Below, in pieces: positions 61,586 through 64,000 of a stretch of 64,000 nt of DNA. Position numbers and translations under genes: made by a program. Every line of letters starts with the position of its first letter. Within the stretch, counting starts at the first letter, position 1. The stretch is from Verrucomicrobiota bacterium (GTDB taxonomy: Bacteria > Verrucomicrobiota > Verrucomicrobiia > Limisphaerales > JAEYXS01), in contig JAEYXS010000055.1 of assembly GCA_023431185.1 (NCBI GenBank), forward strand, positions 1 through 64,000, read 5' to 3'. The notes beneath the pieces were generated by a model. The model saw only the letters and a program-made list of their open reading frames with translations, had not been told where the DNA came from and did not search any database.

Positions 61586-62797
61586 ATGAAACCCGCTGCA
61601 ACCGCCAGCCCAGGTTTGCAACCCGATGGCACAACTGTCGAATCACAGGGCGGAGCCTACCAAAGTGTGCTGGACCGACGCAAGCGGCCGATACGCGGAC
61701 TTTGCTGCCGCAACGGGCGCTTCTACGCCCGCCTCAGCATCGAAGACCCCGCCACCGGGCGCAAGGCCGTCCGGCGCGTGCCGCTGGCAGCCGAAACCGT
61801 GGCCTAGGCCACCGCGGAACTGCGGACCCTGCAAACCCGGCGTCAGGACCAGGCCCTCCCCGCCCTGCGCCGCGCCCCCAAGTTCAACGAGTACGCGGAC
61901 CAGTATCTCGCCTATTTTGAAACCGTGAAAGGGGCCAAACGGAAGCGCACGATCGAAACGGAAACCGGGCACCTCAACCAGTGGAAAGCCCATCTGGGCG
62001 AAACCCGGCTCAACCAGATCAGCCGGGCCATGATCAACGATTTCATCACCAAACGGAAAGCCCCCAAGATTGGCAAAGACAACAAGGAAAAGACCATCAG
62101 CAACCGGACCATCAACCTCGCCATCGTCTGCCTCCGCAACGTGCTGAAAAAGGCCCTGGAGGAAGGCTGGATCAAGGCGCTGCCCACCGAGAACATGCGA
62201 CCGCTGAAGTACACCGCCCGGAAGCGGCAGCTGTTCACGCTGGCCGACATGGAAAAGATCTGCGGGCAGGCGCTGGAGACCTCCAAGAACGGGCAGGAGT
62301 TCGCCGACTATCTCCGTTTGATGGCGTATTGCGGCTCCCGCATGACGGAGACGCTCGCCCTGAAATGGGCGGATGTGGACTGGCAGCAGAAGCAGTTGAC
62401 GATCGGTGCCGACGGGCAGAGCAAGAACCACCAGGCGCGGGTGGTGGACTTCAACCCCAAACTCGAAGCGCACTTACGGGAGATGAAGCAGCGGAAGGCG
62501 CCGGATACGGCCTGGCTTTTTCCGTCACCGCAGCGCGGCAACAAGGACCGTCCCAGCAAGACCTTCCGGGAAACTTTGCTGATGGCCCGGAAGGCGGCCG
62601 GCCTGGAAGGCTTCGGTTTTCATGACTGCCGGCACTTCTTCATCTCGATGTGCGTCATGTCCGGGATCGATTTCATGACCATCGCCCGCTGGGTGGGCCA
62701 TCAGGACGGGGGAATTCTGATCGGCAAGGTCTATGGACACCTGTCCAACGAACACGCGCAACGGCAAGCACAGCGGATCAAATTTGGTCCGACTTGA
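61586..62797 (+). pseudogene. Second tyrosine recombinase, interrupted by one TAG codon
   Basis: A 403-codon frame closely related along its whole length to the integrase at 54472 (for example SGIDFMTIARWVGHQDGG in both). A single in-frame TAG at 61805-61807 separates 73 N-terminal codons from the rest. At this position the first integrase has Gln in TVPQAVEAL, so a CAG to TAG change is likely. All catalytic residues lie downstream of the stop: GSRMTETLALKW, FHDCRHFF, GHQDGG and KVYGHLSNEH. A shorter product from ATG 61925 would lack the arm-binding part. It is probably inactive, unless the stop is read through. Confidence 0.85.
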
Positions 62798-63104
62798 AGG
62801 AAAGCATCGTTTCCACATGCTTTGTCTTGCGTGAAATCGGAGCGGCCCCGAATAGGGACTCTACCGCTTGAGCAAGGATCCAAAGACTCGCCGAGCTCAA
62901 CACCTTAACGAAACGGCTACTCCATGAACTGCGTGACTCAGCTAACACTGGCGCAACTGCCCTACACAAAGGGGTTCCAAATAATGCTTGAAGCATTACC
63001 ACGGGGGATTATAACGAATTTACTATCCCACTTACTCAGGAATAATGAGCGGACAAGAAACACTTCCTGATTGTCAACGAACAGAGCTTAACTAAATCCA
63101 AGCC
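62798..63104. other. 307-base gap
   Basis: No gene, repeat or RNA recognised. It follows the broken integrase and is moderately AT-rich. Confidence 0.4.
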
Positions 63105-63941
63105 ATGAAATCCAAACTGACCAGAAAAAAGCCGACTTTTCCCACTATACAGAGCCAGATCTTGCGACCCAAGTTGGCCAGTAAGAATTTATACAAGGAG
63201 TATTTTTCACAAGAATCGGTGAAGGTCAGATTGGCGCAATGCGAATTGGAGTTTGAGTTTGGCCGGGCTTTCATCCCGCTGGGCGACCCGTCCAATTCAA
63301 AGAAAGTCAAGATGGCAGAGGAATTTATGAAATTTTTCCCTGACTGGCCCGGTCAAGATTGGAAGGAAATCGAGGAAAAGCAAAAACACAATTTCTTGCT
63401 CTTTTGCTATCCCCCACCCATTGGGAAGCAGGAGGAAAAGGCAACCCCTGTGAACCCCAATCGCCCAAGGCGGGCCATCCGTGAGGAGATCTGGATTGAC
63501 CTCTGTTATGAGAACACGGAGCTTTGCGAAGCTTTTGCTTCCCTGCTGGGCCAAATGAGACAAGATTCCAGCGCCCTCGCGCGACAATCCCGATCCGTAG
63601 GTCGTGGGGCTACTCTTGCTCAGGTAAATGACCGGTTGGCATACTTACAGAATGTTCGCCACAGCCTTGCCGGACCTCGATTCCAAATACAACCGAAGCG
63701 TTTGCTAAGGTCATACCGGGAAACACTTGCTCAACTGCGTGATTTCTGGCGCGCTTGGCGAGTTGGGCATTTCTTTACCAGAGAGATTACATATGGTTAT
63801 GGCAACCCAGCAATGCGGGCGTTTGAGAATCCAGAGTTAGTAGAGCAAATTGACAAAGCCCTATTAGTAGAAACCAAAGAGCTCAGGCTAACTGAAGCAA
63901 AAGAACGGGCAGCAAAATACCTCCTATCAGGCGGTGTTTAG
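63105..63941 (+). CDS. Hypothetical protein, probably of the second element
   Basis: A 278-residue soluble, mostly helical protein with no signal peptide or membrane segment. The N-terminus is basic (MKSKLTRKKPTFP) and the middle and C-terminal parts are rich in charged helices (LRSYRETLAQLRDFWRAWRV, of which RDFWRAWRVGHFF is notable). I do not recognise a family. It is in the same direction as the broken integrase and AT-richer than the host chromosome, so it is likely to be element cargo. Confidence 0.65.
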   Translation: MKSKLTRKKPTFPTIQSQILRPKLASKNLYKEYFSQESVKVRLAQCELEFEFGRAFIPLGDPSNSKKVKMAEEFMKFFPDWPGQDWKEIEEKQKHNFLLFCYPPPIGKQEEKATPVNPNRPRRAIREEIWIDLCYENTELCEAFASLLGQMRQDSSALARQSRSVGRGATLAQVNDRLAYLQNVRHSLAGPRFQIQPKRLLRSYRETLAQLRDFWRAWRVGHFFTREITYGYGNPAMRAFENPELVEQIDKALLVETKELRLTEAKERAAKYLLSGGV

Positions 63942-64000
63942 CATACAATTCTACGACATCACCTTGAGTCGGCGGTGGTTTTTGGAACTCAGGGCATCCG

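Overview
The window looks like a chromosomal segment of a Verrucomicrobiota bacterium, most likely of the subdivision 3 (Pedosphaera-like) type. The evidence is a DUF1549/DUF1553 cytochrome protein paired with a DUF1501 Tat protein, a type II secretion-like H-X9-DG prepilin protein, a DUF1080 protein, very large secreted Calx-beta/LamG proteins, GC-rich genes, and gaps full of short dispersed repeats. This placement rests on gene content only; a planctomycete is the main alternative.

Layout. 1-6 kb: RNase D, a long gene-poor repeat-rich gap, then an AT-rich NACHT/STAND NTPase that looks acquired and may be a defence gene. 6-32 kb: mostly ordinary accessory metabolism. It holds leuC, a DUF2721 protein, the DUF1501/PSD1 pair, a prepilin-lipoprotein pair, an SDR oxidoreductase, a sialic acid module (N-acetylneuraminate lyase plus a kelch mutarotase-symporter fusion), a DUF1080 protein, a DJ-1/PfpI protein, a PQQ-type propeller, glutamate dehydrogenase gdhA and a seven-repeat Calx-beta protein.

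32.4-49.3 kb is a contiguous nitrate assimilation region, almost all on the minus strand. It runs from a signal-less NrtA-like protein through a periplasmic NrtA, an NrtS-like small membrane protein, an ABC permease, two ATPases and an outer-membrane porin. A second unit follows: a fused DmsB/DmsC-type electron-transfer protein, a molybdopterin nitrate reductase, a cupin, a CysJ-like flavoprotein and a siroheme nitrite reductase. A LysR gene is divergent at the upstream end. Three perfect ATGAA-N5-TTCAT dyads lie 70-100 bases upstream of the three minus-strand units, which suggests one LysR regulon. With gdhA at 26.4 kb this would take nitrate to glutamate. 49.4-53.9 kb encodes a multidomain family 8 polysaccharide lyase.

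54.3-61.5 kb is an integrated element of about 7.1 kb. It sits in the anticodon loop of a minus-strand tRNA-Leu(UAG) gene: the 3' half of the tRNA is at the left end and the 5' half at the right end, with a 13-base duplicated core. The element encodes a tyrosine recombinase, a zinc-ribbon protein, an excisionase-like HTH protein, a J-domain protein, an HUH Rep-like protein, a long hairpin and a secreted LamG protein. Near its right end it carries a complete, different tRNA-Leu(UAG). A second, related integrase, broken by one TAG codon, starts exactly as far from the right core as the first does from the left core, so a second element probably sits in tandem and runs off the window. I consider this arrangement, a mobile element that splits its tRNA target and brings a replacement tRNA, the most interesting part of the window.

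Several short dispersed repeat families fill the gaps, and two copies of one family appear to have been inserted in frame inside genes (the prepilin protein and the nitrate reductase).
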